Assembly (NCBI GenBank): GCA_014237395.1 | Contig: JABZFP010000014.1 | Coordinates: 124,001 to 188,000, forward strand | Length of the DNA stretch: 64,000 bases | From: Desulfobacteraceae bacterium | Lineage (GTDB): Bacteria; Desulfobacterota; Desulfobacteria; Desulfobacterales; UBA5852 | Direction: 5' to 3' | Shown: positions 1 through 9,833 of the stretch, one piece after another | Position numbering within the stretch: the stretch's first letter is position 1 | Layout: each line of letters starts with the position of its first letter | Notes under the pieces: generated by a model | The model's database searches: none | The model's input: only the letters and a program-made list of their open reading frames with translations | Told to the model about the DNA's origin: nothing | Translations under genes and position numbers: made by a program

Positions 1-3000
1 GAGCGAAACGGCGCCGGCCCCTAATATGGTTCCGTTGCGGTCGGCGTCGAACGGTTTGGCGGCTTCGGAGACCACGTTTTTGATGCTGGCAGCCCCCAGT
101 GCCAAAAAGCCGGAAGCGATCCAGGGGCTCTGGGTTTCCGAGGTCGAGGATTCACCACCGATAACGATTACACGGTCGCAGCGTCCGGTTCGTATCCAGT
201 CTTCGGCCACACCGATGGCCTGGGTCGTGGAAGCGCAGGCCCCGCTCATGAGCATGTTGGGGCCCTTGGCTTTGATCAACTGGGCAAAGTGGGCCGAACC
301 CAGCGGCACGACGTCGAACAACAGGTTGCGTTCGAACTTGTAGGTACCGTATTTCTTGCGCCGTTCCTTGATCTTGAAAAACCAGTCCGTGATCTGTTCC
401 TTGATGTCGGAATCCCGTACCGATTCCATCAGGTGGTAGTAGATGTTTTCAAGTTCTTTGTACGGCCGCACATAGAATTTGTTGTAGTAGTATCGGTTCA
501 ACTGCTCGATCAGGGTTTCAAATCCCGGGAAGAGGGATGTCATGATGACGCCGGTGCCCTTTTGCAATTCACGCGGCAGGGCATATCCCGACGGGATGTG
601 CTGCCCGGTGGAGGTCTTTTTGTGCTGGAGAACCAGCGGGATCTGGGCGTCCTTGAGGGCTTCGATGCCGGCGGCAATCGCAAGGGAGATCGTGATGTCG
701 TAATCGTAATTGACCCCATATTCGTTTTCCAGATTGAAATAGCCGAGTTTGCCGGCCAGCTGGATCACGTCCCGGGTGTCGGTGATTTCCAGAAAGCGCG
801 CATTGCCGTCGGGCTGCTTGAAGACCCGGGTGATGTTCATGTCGACGATTTTTTCTTTTTCCTGGGCCGACAAGGGTTCGATGAAATTGTTGCCCTCGAG
901 AATCTTGTCGAAGTTGTTGGCGTTAAAGACCTTGTTGCCGGTTCCGGGCAACCCGATGGCCGTTCCTGAAATGACGGCTTTGCCGGTGTAGAAATTGAAG
1001 TTTTCGACTTCCCGCAGGGCTTGCTCCCGCTTCTGTTTTAAAAATTCCTGGTAGAGGACGCCGCGCAGGGCATCTTCATTCCGAGCCAGAAAGGCATCGA
1101 AATCTTCGGCATCGGCCATGGCCGGTTGCGACGGGGTGGTTGTGGGCTCCGGCACAGGAGCGATTCGATCCCCCGTATCGCCGGTGGGGGTTTTCTTTGT
1201 CAGCAACCCCTGGGTTTCCAGTTGCGCTTTGAAATCCTGCAGCGAGGCGACTTCGCCGGCCTTGGCATTCACCGAAGGCAGGGCTTGGAAATCGTCGATA
1301 CGGATGTTTTTCAGCAGGTTGACCAGGATGCGTCCGGGACCGATTTCAAAAAACCGGTTATGACCGGAGCGATACACCTGCTCCACCGAGTGGATGAATT
1401 CCACCGGGGAGACGATCTGGCGGACCAGCAGTGTTTTGACGGCATCGGCATCTTCCGGGTAGGGTGCGGCCGTGACGTTGGAGATGACGCGGTGAAAATT
1501 CACGGGGCGGAAGGCAACCCCCCGCAGATAATCCGCCATTTTTTCCGATGCGCTTTGAAACAGCGGGGTATGGAAGGCACCTGAAAGGGCCAGGGCTTTG
1601 AACATGACCTTGGCGGTTTTCAGGTAGGCCGCGAACGCCTCGATGGCTTCCTGGGCGCCGGAAACAGCCGTCTGGTTTTCACTGTTTTTGTTGGCGACGT
1701 AGATGTTCTGGATGCGGGCATCGCGGATCAGCTGTAGGACGCTGTCGGCATCTTTGAACACCACCATGATACGGCCCGGCTGTACTTCGGTGGCGGCTTT
1801 CATGAAATCGGCCCGCTTGACGATCAGCCGCATGGCCGGTTCGAAATCCAGCATGCCGGCGCAGTAAAGTGCGGTATATTCCCCCACACTGTGGCCGATA
1901 AAGCGGTCGGGTGAGAATCCCCGGGCGGCCAGGTCGGTGTAGATCGCGGCCGAACTGAGGAAAACAGCCGGTTGGGTGTTTTCGGTCAAATTCAGCAGGG
2001 GGCTTTTGCCAAACATGATGTCCAGCAGGCTGTAGCCGCGCATGTCCTGGAAAATCTGGTTGCCACGGTCCATGATTTCACGGATCGTGCGGTTTGCCCG
2101 ATACAACTCCTGCATCATGCCGCTGTATTGGGCCCCCTGGCCGGAAACAAGCGCCACCACACCATTGGGCTTCATCGGGATGATTGTCGCCTGCCGGCGT
2201 GACCGATTTGCGGTGGCGGTCGCCACGGCGGCGGGCTGGCTTTTTGGTCTGAGCCAGGGCGGCAGCGTGCCGATGACGGTATGGCCGTGATTGCCGCCCA
2301 CGCCATTGACGTTCGCCGCGAAGACCATGGATTGGCGGTGGGCCATGTTTTTAATCCGGGGATTCGCTGCCAGGCCGGAATCCGGGTCGACAATCGAGGA
2401 TTCGGCCGTGTAGCTATAGTGGGGCAGCAGGGTCTGCGAGCGGTTCATGAGAAGCAGTTTGGTCATGGCCACGGCCGGGTTGGCGGATTTGAAATAGCCG
2501 AACTCCGGTTTGATGTTGCCGTAAAAGACAGGCCGCGCGAATGTCTTTTCGATAGCCTGTTTTTCCATCTGGTCCAGAAAGACATTGGCGACACCGAAGA
2601 CATCCAGGTGGTCGACCTGGCTCGGGTTGACGGGGAGGCGGCGATAACAGGCCCTCATGGTGTCGCGGTAGGTTTTTTCCGATGGCGCAAGCAGGTGGTC
2701 GGGCACCGAGGAGTGAAATTCACTGTGGAAGAACTCGCCGATAATCGGCATGTTGTGTTTTTTGGCGTAGCCGTAGGTGGTCATCACGTGCACGGCCGCG
2801 CCTTCGCTCATGACATAGCCCTTGGCTTGTTTGTCGAAAAAGCGGCAATCATCGTCGGACAAGAGCCCCAATCGTTTGAAGGCCAGCATGACGGTGGGGT
2901 AGAAGTTGGCGTCGACCCCGCCGGTCAGCACGCTCTCGAATTCGCCGTTTTGAAGGCCCCTGACCGCCAGGCGCGTGGCCACGGTGGCTGAGGCACAGGA

Positions 3001-6000
3001 AGCGTCCACGACAAAATTGGCGCCGTTGCAGCCGAACGTGTTGGCAATCCGCCCGGAGACGATGTTGGACAACAGGCCGGGGATGGTGTCTTCATTGTTT
3101 TCGGGAATACGATCCCGGATCTGCTCCGTCAAACGGGTGATGATGGTCTTTTTCGTCCCATCTTCGATGCCGTCGATGCGGCTGAGGATGCCCTTGATGA
3201 CCCCCAGGCGAACCCGCAGGATATTTTGCACCTGCCGTTCACCGGGAAGGGTGCCCAGGATGACGCCGACCCGGTTGCCATGGGCCAGTTGGGGTGTTAG
3301 CGCAGCCGAGGTGATGGCCTGCTGGGCAGCATCCAGGGCGAAAAGCTGGGCCCGGTCGAGGGAGCGAGCGGTGGCAGGTGGAATGCGGAACTTGACGTTA
3401 TTGAAACGGTAGTCTTTCACCACCCCGGCTTTGACCTGGGGGATGTGGTAAGTGGAGTCCACCGGCTCGTCAGCGTAGGCACGGTTATGAAAGCGGTCTT
3501 CCGGTATCGCCGACAACACGGATCGTCCTTCGGACAGGTTTTGCCAGAAGGTGTCGACATCGGGTGATTCCGGCAGCACCACCCCTAACCCGGCAAAAAC
3601 GATTCGGTCGTCATTGAAGTCGTAATCCAGGTCGGCGAAGATGCGGCGTGGCAGCGGGCTGTAACCCGGTGTGTGCTCAGCGACCACGCAATGGTAGTTG
3701 ATGCCGCCGAAGCCGTACGAACTCACGGCCGCCATACGGGGACGACCGGGATCGACCTTCCAGTCCTGAGCTTCTTCGATGATGTAAAGCGGGCTGTCTT
3801 CGATGGCATGGGCCGGGGCCAGGGATTCAAAGCGGCCGTTGGGCGGCAGGGTCTGATGGTTGATGGCCAGGATGGCCTTGATCATGCCGGCATAGCCGGC
3901 ACCGCCCAGCAGGTGGCCGATCTGGGACTTGACGGAACTCACGCCGATGGGGCGGTCGCGCCGGTAAATCTTTTTGAGGGTTTCGATTTCGGCCTGATCG
4001 CCGGCAATGGTCGATGTCCCGTGAGCCTCGATGTAGTCGATGTCCGCGACCGTCACCGGGTCGCGCATGTTCTCGTAGCAGCGCTCCAGGGCCAGGGCCT
4101 GACCGGCGGGATTGGGGGCCGCAATGGCCTTGCCCTTGCCGTCCGAGCTGGCGCCGATCCCTTTCAAAACGGCGTAGATCCGGTCGCCGTCGCGCAGGGC
4201 GTCTTTCATGCGCTTGAGCACCAAGACACCGGCGCCTTCACCCAGAACAAACCCGTCCGCCCGGCCGTCGAAGGGATAGGATCCCTTGGCCGAAAGAGCC
4301 CCCATCTTGCAAAAGCCCACGAAGGACTCCGGCGCCAGGTTGGTGTTGACCCCGCCGCTGATGACCATGTCGCACGCGCCGCTGAGCAGCTCTTTGGCGG
4401 CGCAGTCCAGGGCGGCAAAGGACGTAGCACAAGCCGCATCCACAATGTAGTTGACACCCCGGGCGCCCAGGTGGTGGGCGATGCGGGAGGCCTCGATATT
4501 CAGCAGCTGGCCGTGGACCGGTTCGTAGTCCATCCCGTTGGCCATCCCCTCGCGCAGGGTATCCAGCACAAGGTTGCGGTCGTCTTCCGCCAGGGTGTTG
4601 AAGGCTTCGATCTGCTCCAGGTAGTGGCGCATCTCGGGATACCAGTATTTCAAATGGAGATCGTTGCCGAGTTCGTTGCCCAGACAGGTGGCCACGATGA
4701 CCGCTGTCGAGGCCTGATAAGCCACATCGAGGGTCATGTCGTCTTTCAAGTAGCCGGCATCCGCCACGGCCCGGTAGGCGGCTTCCAGAACCATCTGCTG
4801 GCTGCGCGAAAGGCGGGTCGCCTTGTCGGCGGTATAGCCGTAGCGGTCGTGGTCGAATGTGAAGTCCCGGACAACGCCGGCGATTTTGGTGTAGCTCTTG
4901 TCGGTGGCCTTGCGATCCTCGTCGAAATAAAGCGAAGGGTCCAGACGGTCAGCCGGCATGTCGGTGATGGCGTAGGTTTTCGCCATGACGTTTTCCCAGA
5001 GTTTTGCCGGGGTGTCCGCCTCCGGGTAGATGCAGCCCATGCCGATCACGGCGATTTCATCTTCGATTTCGTGCCGGGGGCTGGTGAGGATTTCCATGGC
5101 ATTCAGCTGCCGGTGCAGCTCTTGCTTGTGATCGAAAAAAGAACGGTGAATGTCGGCGATGGTGGTGCTGCAAGGGTAGAAGGCCAGCCCGTCACCGACC
5201 ATGAAATTGCCTTTTTCAAATTGCTCTTTTTCATCGTAGTGCAGGAAGCAGACTTCGCCGGAATCCTTGTCGAAGTTCGGGCAAAAGGCTTTGGCGCCGA
5301 TAAGAAGCGATCCGATATTGTCTTTTTCAAATGCTTTTTTGCGCGCTTCCAGGGGCACACCTTCCCGTATCCGGCCGTGTTCGTTTTCGATCATGCGCTG
5401 GGAAAAGGGGGTCGCCACGGTGCGTGAGGCAAGTCCCACGGTCGTGCCCATGACGATGGTTTCTTCGCGTTGGCAGACCACGTCCTGGTAGATTTTTTTA
5501 ATGGCGCCGGTCTCGATGATTTCGCAGGAGAACAAATAGGCGGTACCGACCTGAATACCGATTTTTACACCGCGCCCGGCCAGCTGCGAGGTCATGCCGG
5601 AGATGAAATGTGGCGCCAGGTTGGTGCCGATGCCGCCGGCAAATATCATGGTCTTGTCCGCTAACGCGTTATCCGACAGGCGGCTCATTTTCTCCATGGC
5701 AAGCTCCCACAACACCAGGCTGCTCAACGTGCCCACGTGGCCGCCGGCTTCGGCGCCCTCGAAGATAAACCGCCGGCAGTCCTTCTGCAGTGCGTTTTCC
5801 AGCATCATCAGGCTGGGCGTATGGAGATAGGTTTTGGTGCCGCCGGCTTCCAGATCCTTGACCTGGGAGGGGATGCCGCCGGCAAAGAGGGCAAAGGGGA
5901 CCTCGTATTTCTTGACGGATGCCAGGTGATGGGAGATGGTTTCATTGAAAGCCTCGATGCCGATCATGCCGGCACCGAAGCGATCGACCTTCTTTTTACC

Positions 6001-7143
6001 CGCCGCCAGCATGTCATCCGCCAGGTTGGCCGGGAGGTTGCCCAGGGCAAAAAACGGCAGCCCACCCTGGGTCAGTACGGCGGCGGCAAAATCGGCGTTG
6101 TCGCTGACGTTGGCCATGGGGCCTTGCATGATGGGGTAAAGGGTGCCGTGTTCCTGGGCCAGGGGCGATCCGGCGCGCATGGGATCGTGTGCGTCGACGG
6201 CCTGTAGCTGGTTGCTGATATGGGTGAAGAGTCCGTGAAGCATTTCCTTAACGGTCGCTCCGTAGCGGGCGAAATGGCGGGCAAAGACGGCGTCCTGCCC
6301 CAGATAGAAGAGGCTCTGGAGCGGGGTGTCGCTCGGCGCGCGGAGATCCGCCATATGGGTTTCGATCTCGCGATAGAGCGTGGCATCGGCATCTTCTTGG
6401 CCCGCCAGAACGATTTCCCGGTCCCGCAGGGTCTTGATGATGCGCGTGCCCAGTTTGGCGAAAAAGTGATAGCGGGTTTTAAGGGACTGACCGATGATGG
6501 TGGCGTCCTTTTCCTCCAACTGGCGAATGACATCCTTATAGACCGATGCCAAGGGGGCTTCTTCGGCCAGGTAGAGCTGGTCGTCCAGGACGATGCCTTC
6601 CGCCCCCATGGCAAACAGGCCGGCGGCGGTATGCCAGCCGACGCCGCCGTGGACGAAGACCGGCCGATCGCTGTTCTTAAGATACCACTGCAGGAGGATG
6701 AACGATGAATAGCGGGATACCTTGCCCGGCCCCTCATTGCCTTTGGCAATAATGCCGTGGGGATCGATCCGATCCAGTTCATCCAGCAGTTTGATGTCGG
6801 TGGCTTCGACAAAAAACCGATAGTCGCGGTTGTTGAACTGCAGTTCGGCCAGGTCCGCCGACGAACGGTAGGAGAAAATGATCAGATCCAGATTGGCGAT
6901 ACTGTTGGTTTCCAGATAGTCGCGCAGGGCCTGGTTATCGGCCGCCAGCCGCAGTCCGAAGATTACATCGGTCTGCCCCAATTGTTCGATCATCTGAATG
7001 ATGTCGGTATTCGCAAAAAATTCCGTATCCAGGACCGGCAAGGCCCCGGCGGCATGGATGTGATTGAAATAGTCCGGGGCGAAGACCTTGGGCGGGTGAT
7101 AGGCCAATACGGGCAATTTGGAACTGATGCGTCTCGCGATCAT
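1..7143 (-). CDS. Polyketide/PUFA-synthase-like megasynthase (ER-like x2, KS, KS, AT, KS...), C-terminus beyond window
   Basis: One open frame reads from the ATG at 7143 (preceded by GCAGGAGAAACC) to the left edge, at least 2381 codons without a stop. Residues 1-640 hold two 2-nitropropane-dioxygenase/PfaD-like flavin TIM-barrel regions; the second contains MQGPMANVSD and EGAEAGGHVG. KS1 (about 690-1150) has the full triad: C905 in DAACATS, H1041 in EAHGTST, H1077 in IGHLLGG. KS2 (about 1175-1600) keeps C1383 in DASCASA but has F1516 and Y1550 where the two His belong. An acyltransferase (about 1660-1950) has GHSVGEY with S1752 and an AFHTP motif. A third KS starts near 2050 with C2303 in GACASTT. 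It should build a long acyl chain iteratively from malonyl units, with the N-terminal barrels as enoyl reductase; ACP, KR and DH domains presumably lie beyond the edge. Domain calls are by motif; the product is unknown. Confidence 0.9.
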   Translation of the reverse strand, partial: MIARRISSKLPVLAYHPPKVFAPDYFNHIHAAGALPVLDTEFFANTDIIQMIEQLGQTDVIFGLRLAADNQALRDYLETNSIANLDLIIFSYRSSADLAELQFNNRDYRFFVEATDIKLLDELDRIDPHGIIAKGNEGPGKVSRYSSFILLQWYLKNSDRPVFVHGGVGWHTAAGLFAMGAEGIVLDDQLYLAEEAPLASVYKDVIRQLEEKDATIIGQSLKTRYHFFAKLGTRIIKTLRDREIVLAGQEDADATLYREIETHMADLRAPSDTPLQSLFYLGQDAVFARHFARYGATVKEMLHGLFTHISNQLQAVDAHDPMRAGSPLAQEHGTLYPIMQGPMANVSDNADFAAAVLTQGGLPFFALGNLPANLADDMLAAGKKKVDRFGAGMIGIEAFNETISHHLASVKKYEVPFALFAGGIPSQVKDLEAGGTKTYLHTPSLMMLENALQKDCRRFIFEGAEAGGHVGTLSSLVLWELAMEKMSRLSDNALADKTMIFAGGIGTNLAPHFISGMTSQLAGRGVKIGIQVGTAYLFSCEIIETGAIKKIYQDVVCQREETIVMGTTVGLASRTVATPFSQRMIENEHGRIREGVPLEARKKAFEKDNIGSLLIGAKAFCPNFDKDSGEVCFLHYDEKEQFEKGNFMVGDGLAFYPCSTTIADIHRSFFDHKQELHRQLNAMEILTSPRHEIEDEIAVIGMGCIYPEADTPAKLWENVMAKTYAITDMPADRLDPSLYFDEDRKATDKSYTKIAGVVRDFTFDHDRYGYTADKATRLSRSQQMVLEAAYRAVADAGYLKDDMTLDVAYQASTAVIVATCLGNELGNDLHLKYWYPEMRHYLEQIEAFNTLAEDDRNLVLDTLREGMANGMDYEPVHGQLLNIEASRIAHHLGARGVNYIVDAACATSFAALDCAAKELLSGACDMVISGGVNTNLAPESFVGFCKMGALSAKGSYPFDGRADGFVLGEGAGVLVLKRMKDALRDGDRIYAVLKGIGASSDGKGKAIAAPNPAGQALALERCYENMRDPVTVADIDYIEAHGTSTIAGDQAEIETLKKIYRRDRPIGVSSVKSQIGHLLGGAGYAGMIKAILAINHQTLPPNGRFESLAPAHAIEDSPLYIIEEAQDWKVDPGRPRMAAVSSYGFGGINYHCVVAEHTPGYSPLPRRIFADLDYDFNDDRIVFAGLGVVLPESPDVDTFWQNLSEGRSVLSAIPEDRFHNRAYADEPVDSTYHIPQVKAGVVKDYRFNNVKFRIPPATARSLDRAQLFALDAAQQAITSAALTPQLAHGNRVGVILGTLPGERQVQNILRVRLGVIKGILSRIDGIEDGTKKTIITRLTEQIRDRIPENNEDTIPGLLSNIVSGRIANTFGCNGANFVVDASCASATVATRLAVRGLQNGEFESVLTGGVDANFYPTVMLAFKRLGLLSDDDCRFFDKQAKGYVMSEGAAVHVMTTYGYAKKHNMPIIGEFFHSEFHSSVPDHLLAPSEKTYRDTMRACYRRLPVNPSQVDHLDVFGVANVFLDQMEKQAIEKTFARPVFYGNIKPEFGYFKSANPAVAMTKLLLMNRSQTLLPHYSYTAESSIVDPDSGLAANPRIKNMAHRQSMVFAANVNGVGGNHGHTVIGTLPPWLRPKSQPAAVATATANRSRRQATIIPMKPNGVVALVSGQGAQYSGMMQELYRANRTIREIMDRGNQIFQDMRGYSLLDIMFGKSPLLNLTENTQPAVFLSSAAIYTDLAARGFSPDRFIGHSVGEYTALYCAGMLDFEPAMRLIVKRADFMKAATEVQPGRIMVVFKDADSVLQLIRDARIQNIYVANKNSENQTAVSGAQEAIEAFAAYLKTAKVMFKALALSGAFHTPLFQSASEKMADYLRGVAFRPVNFHRVISNVTAAPYPEDADAVKTLLVRQIVSPVEFIHSVEQVYRSGHNRFFEIGPGRILVNLLKNIRIDDFQALPSVNAKAGEVASLQDFKAQLETQGLLTKKTPTGDTGDRIAPVPEPTTTPSQPAMADAEDFDAFLARNEDALRGVLYQEFLKQKREQALREVENFNFYTGKAVISGTAIGLPGTGNKVFNANNFDKILEGNNFIEPLSAQEKEKIVDMNITRVFKQPDGNARFLEITDTRDVIQLAGKLGYFNLENEYGVNYDYDITISLAIAAGIEALKDAQIPLVLQHKKTSTGQHIPSGYALPRELQKGTGVIMTSLFPGFETLIEQLNRYYYNKFYVRPYKELENIYYHLMESVRDSDIKEQITDWFFKIKERRKKYGTYKFERNLLFDVVPLGSAHFAQLIKAKGPNMLMSGACASTTQAIGVAEDWIRTGRCDRVIVIGGESSTSETQSPWIASGFLALGAASIKNVVSEAAKPFDADRNGTILGAGAVSL

Positions 7144-7506
7144 GCGGTTTCTCCTGCTATGGCGGTGCTTGTGTTTGATGAGCGCCGGTTGTCTGTCAAG
7201 CGATACGGGCCAGCAAAGGCCCGGCGGTTTTCACGAGTATTCATGCCGAATGACGTGAAGCGACTCGGAAACGGCTATACTAAAGCAATTCCGGTGCCAT
7301 GTGTCGTATTCGGTATAACGATAAAAAAAGGCAGGTATATTCAGGAGGATCGGATCGCGCTATGACCGGTGGCGATTAAATGACGGGCATGGCGTGCACA
7401 TCTTGATGGCAAGCCATGTACATCGAGGGCGTTGATCGAGGCATTGCGGTTCCCGGCCGGTGTGTCCCGGGCAAGAGGCGGCCTGAGATGCCTGAGCCTT
7501 GCGGCG
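7144..7506. other. Intergenic region upstream of the megasynthase
   Basis: This 363-nt gap separates the start of the megasynthase from the stop of the cNMP/PilZ gene; both are on the minus strand. I see no convincing gene in it. Reading the minus strand, a TTGACA (complement of 7193-7198 region) lies about 55 nt before the megasynthase start but has no good -10 at the right distance, so a promoter is only suspected. Confidence 0.4.
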
Positions 7507-8478
7507 TCAGCTGGATTTCAACGGGCGGTTGAATTTGATGTGAATCGAAAAATCTCCGAAAAAAAGCGGTGTCACGGCTACGGTGACGCCGGTGCGCTCA
7601 ATCTTTTGCCGCTTTCCGCCGGCTTCCAGGGTGGACTTGATATGTAACAACCGCCCCAGCAGCATGCGGGCCGATTTGTCGGTGGCTTTAATACAAAAGG
7701 ACAGGCCCGAATTGGAGATATCGGCCATATCGCCGCGGAACGGTTTTCCCATGGGTTGCTGTGACGCATTCAGCAACTGGGCCACGACCGGGCCCTCGAC
7801 TTTGATGCGGCGGCACATGCGTCGTTCCAGGCCTTTTTTTGTGACAAGCTGGCCCACATCCTGTTTATGGCAGAATTGCTGCAGTTTGGCTTCCAGAGCG
7901 GGCACGGATTCTTTCCATGCGGCGACCTTCTGGCGCTCGATGACCTGCAATTCGGCACTGGACTGAACCGCCAGCGACGTGGTGCATAGTGTGCTGCCAA
8001 AAAAGGAATCCTGGCCGGCGATGGCGCCCTGTTCGAGGGTGGCAATAAGATTGTCTTTACCCTCACGGGAAAAGTAGAGTTTCAGATGGCCATGGAGGAT
8101 GAAAAAGAGGCGCGTGTTGATATCCCCCTGGCGGTAGAGCACCTCACCCGCTTCCAGCACAAGCGGTTCCTGTGCGAAATAGAGGGCATTGGTTTCTTCT
8201 TCGGTGAGGGTGTCATAGAGGGCTTTGAACGCATTGACATGATCCTGGTCGATGGCGTTGCTTTTCTCGGTTTCGATGATTTCAGCGGTTTTGATGATTT
8301 CGGTGAGGGCCATGTCGTCCACGGCCATCAAGCGTTCGCGCAGGGCTTCGGCTTTGGGGAAATTCTTGGCCCGGGCGTATCCCGCAACCAGGTCGCAAAA
8401 GCATTTGACGGCAGCCTGGGCATCGCCGTCACGGGCGTACTGCTCAGCCTGGGCTTCCAGTTTGGCAAGATCGTCCAT
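7507..8478 (-). CDS. Cyclic-nucleotide-binding domain / PilZ domain protein
   Basis: The start at 8478 is preferred because AGGGAG lies six bases before it; an upstream in-frame ATG at 8523 has no such site. The N-terminus is a short helical region (about 70 residues). A Crp-type cyclic-nucleotide-binding beta-barrel follows (roughly residues 100-190, containing LEAGEVLYRQGD and a phosphate-cassette-like GQDSFFG). The C-terminal 100 residues are PilZ-like: an arginine cluster ERRMCRR and the DISNSG motif, the two c-di-GMP contact elements. No helix-turn-helix is visible, so it is not a Crp-type transcription factor. It could join cAMP/cGMP and c-di-GMP signals for an effector such as a motility or envelope machine. 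Domain calls are solid; ligand use and partner are inferred. Confidence 0.88.
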   Translation of the reverse strand: MDDLAKLEAQAEQYARDGDAQAAVKCFCDLVAGYARAKNFPKAEALRERLMAVDDMALTEIIKTAEIIETEKSNAIDQDHVNAFKALYDTLTEEETNALYFAQEPLVLEAGEVLYRQGDINTRLFFILHGHLKLYFSREGKDNLIATLEQGAIAGQDSFFGSTLCTTSLAVQSSAELQVIERQKVAAWKESVPALEAKLQQFCHKQDVGQLVTKKGLERRMCRRIKVEGPVVAQLLNASQQPMGKPFRGDMADISNSGLSFCIKATDKSARMLLGRLLHIKSTLEAGGKRQKIERTGVTVAVTPLFFGDFSIHIKFNRPLKSS

Positions 8479-8746
8479 GAGTTTCTCCCTGGCCGGGGCC
8501 TCGGGGGCGGCAATGGCGGCCATCTGGCGTTGTCAAACGGCGCGATCACGCGGGGGACCCTAGCTTTGCTTCCGGTTGGCCATACGGATCGTCGGAATGT
8601 CCTGTCACTATAGATGAAAACAGCCATCATATCAACTGCGGCAAGCCTCGAGACGGCTTGGCAGCTAAATTTGCCCTTGCAAAAACCGGACGTTGCCATT
8701 ATGAAACAGGCTTTTAAGAATTACTCAAAAGCGAAGTGGACGTACT

Positions 8747-9784
8747 ATGCAATCATCGGTAACCCGGATTCGGCAGGATCTTGCTGTCGATATCGATGCT
8801 CTGACACGGTTGATTCTTAACACCCAGCGTGCGAGCGGAGAGATTCCCTGGTGTGAGGGGCAGAAAACCGACCCATGGGACCATGTGGAATCCGCCATGG
8901 GGTTGACCATCGGAGGGCATTACGACGCCGCCCGCCGGGCCTATACCTGGATGCGCCAAACCCAGCTGGATGACGGCAGCTGGTATGCATCATATATGGA
9001 TGGAAAGCCCGAGGATCGCACCCGTGATGCCAACCTGTCGACGTATATCGCGGTGGGGCTTTACCATTACTATCTGGTGACGGGCGATATCGCGTTTGTG
9101 GCCTCTTTATGGCCGACGGTTCGTGATGCAATGGATTTCGCGCTGGCGCTGCAAATGCCGGAAGGCCCGATTCGCTGGGCCATCAGTCCCGATGGGCGGG
9201 TGGATGCCATGGCGTTGCTGACCGGATCGAGTTCCGTCTATATGAGCCTCAAATGCGCCCTCAAGCTGGCCGATCTTCTGGGGCACGCGCAGCCTCACTG
9301 GACACCGGCGCTTATTATGCTCCAGACCGCATTGCGCCAGAAACGCCATTTGTTCAATATGACCAAGTCCCGTTTTTCCATGGATTGGTTCTATCCCATT
9401 CTAACGGGAGCGGTGACCGGTGAAGAGGCGCGCAAACGCATCGATACCTACTGGAAGAAATTCGTGGAGGAAGGGCAGGGGGTGCGCTGTGTTTACGACG
9501 AACCCTGGGTCACGGTTGCCGAAACCTGCGAACTGGTGCTGGCCCTGGCGGCCATGGGCAACGACGACCTGGCCCGTATTGTATTCAGCTGGATCAGCAC
9601 CAAACGATTCGATGACGATACCTACTGGTGCGGTTTTACGTTTCCGAACATGGTTATTTGGCCGGAAGATAAAATAACCTGGACCAACGCCGTGGTCCTC
9701 ATGGCGATCGACGCCTTGTATCACCTGACGCCGGCCAGCCAGATGTTCAGCCATGTCGCCTGGGATGCGCACGGCCCCGCATGA
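8747..9784 (+). CDS. Alpha/alpha-barrel protein, prenyltransferase-like/six-hairpin glycosidase-like
   Basis: A 345-residue soluble protein rich in helix-pair repeats and aromatic residues (IPWCEGQKTDPWDHVESAMG, QLDDGSWYASY), a pattern typical of (alpha/alpha)6 barrels annotated as prenyltransferase-like or glycosidase-like. No signal peptide is seen. The acyltransferase gene downstream starts within about 50 nt, suggesting co-transcription and perhaps modification of a surface glycan or lipid. The ribosome-binding site before 8747 is weak. The fold assignment is moderate; the reaction is unknown. Confidence 0.75.
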   Translation: MQSSVTRIRQDLAVDIDALTRLILNTQRASGEIPWCEGQKTDPWDHVESAMGLTIGGHYDAARRAYTWMRQTQLDDGSWYASYMDGKPEDRTRDANLSTYIAVGLYHYYLVTGDIAFVASLWPTVRDAMDFALALQMPEGPIRWAISPDGRVDAMALLTGSSSVYMSLKCALKLADLLGHAQPHWTPALIMLQTALRQKRHLFNMTKSRFSMDWFYPILTGAVTGEEARKRIDTYWKKFVEEGQGVRCVYDEPWVTVAETCELVLALAAMGNDDLARIVFSWISTKRFDDDTYWCGFTFPNMVIWPEDKITWTNAVVLMAIDALYHLTPASQMFSHVAWDAHGPA

Positions 9785-9833
9785 AATTCCTGTCAGAGGT
9801 CTGGCTGCACCGCTTCGAGAGGATGAATCGGCC

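Noticed and set aside
289..7365. Many long plus-strand open frames opposite the megasynthase, the largest 584 codons at 3673-5427
   Set aside because: They mirror a GC-rich minus-strand gene whose KS and AT motifs are unmistakable; their translations show no family features.
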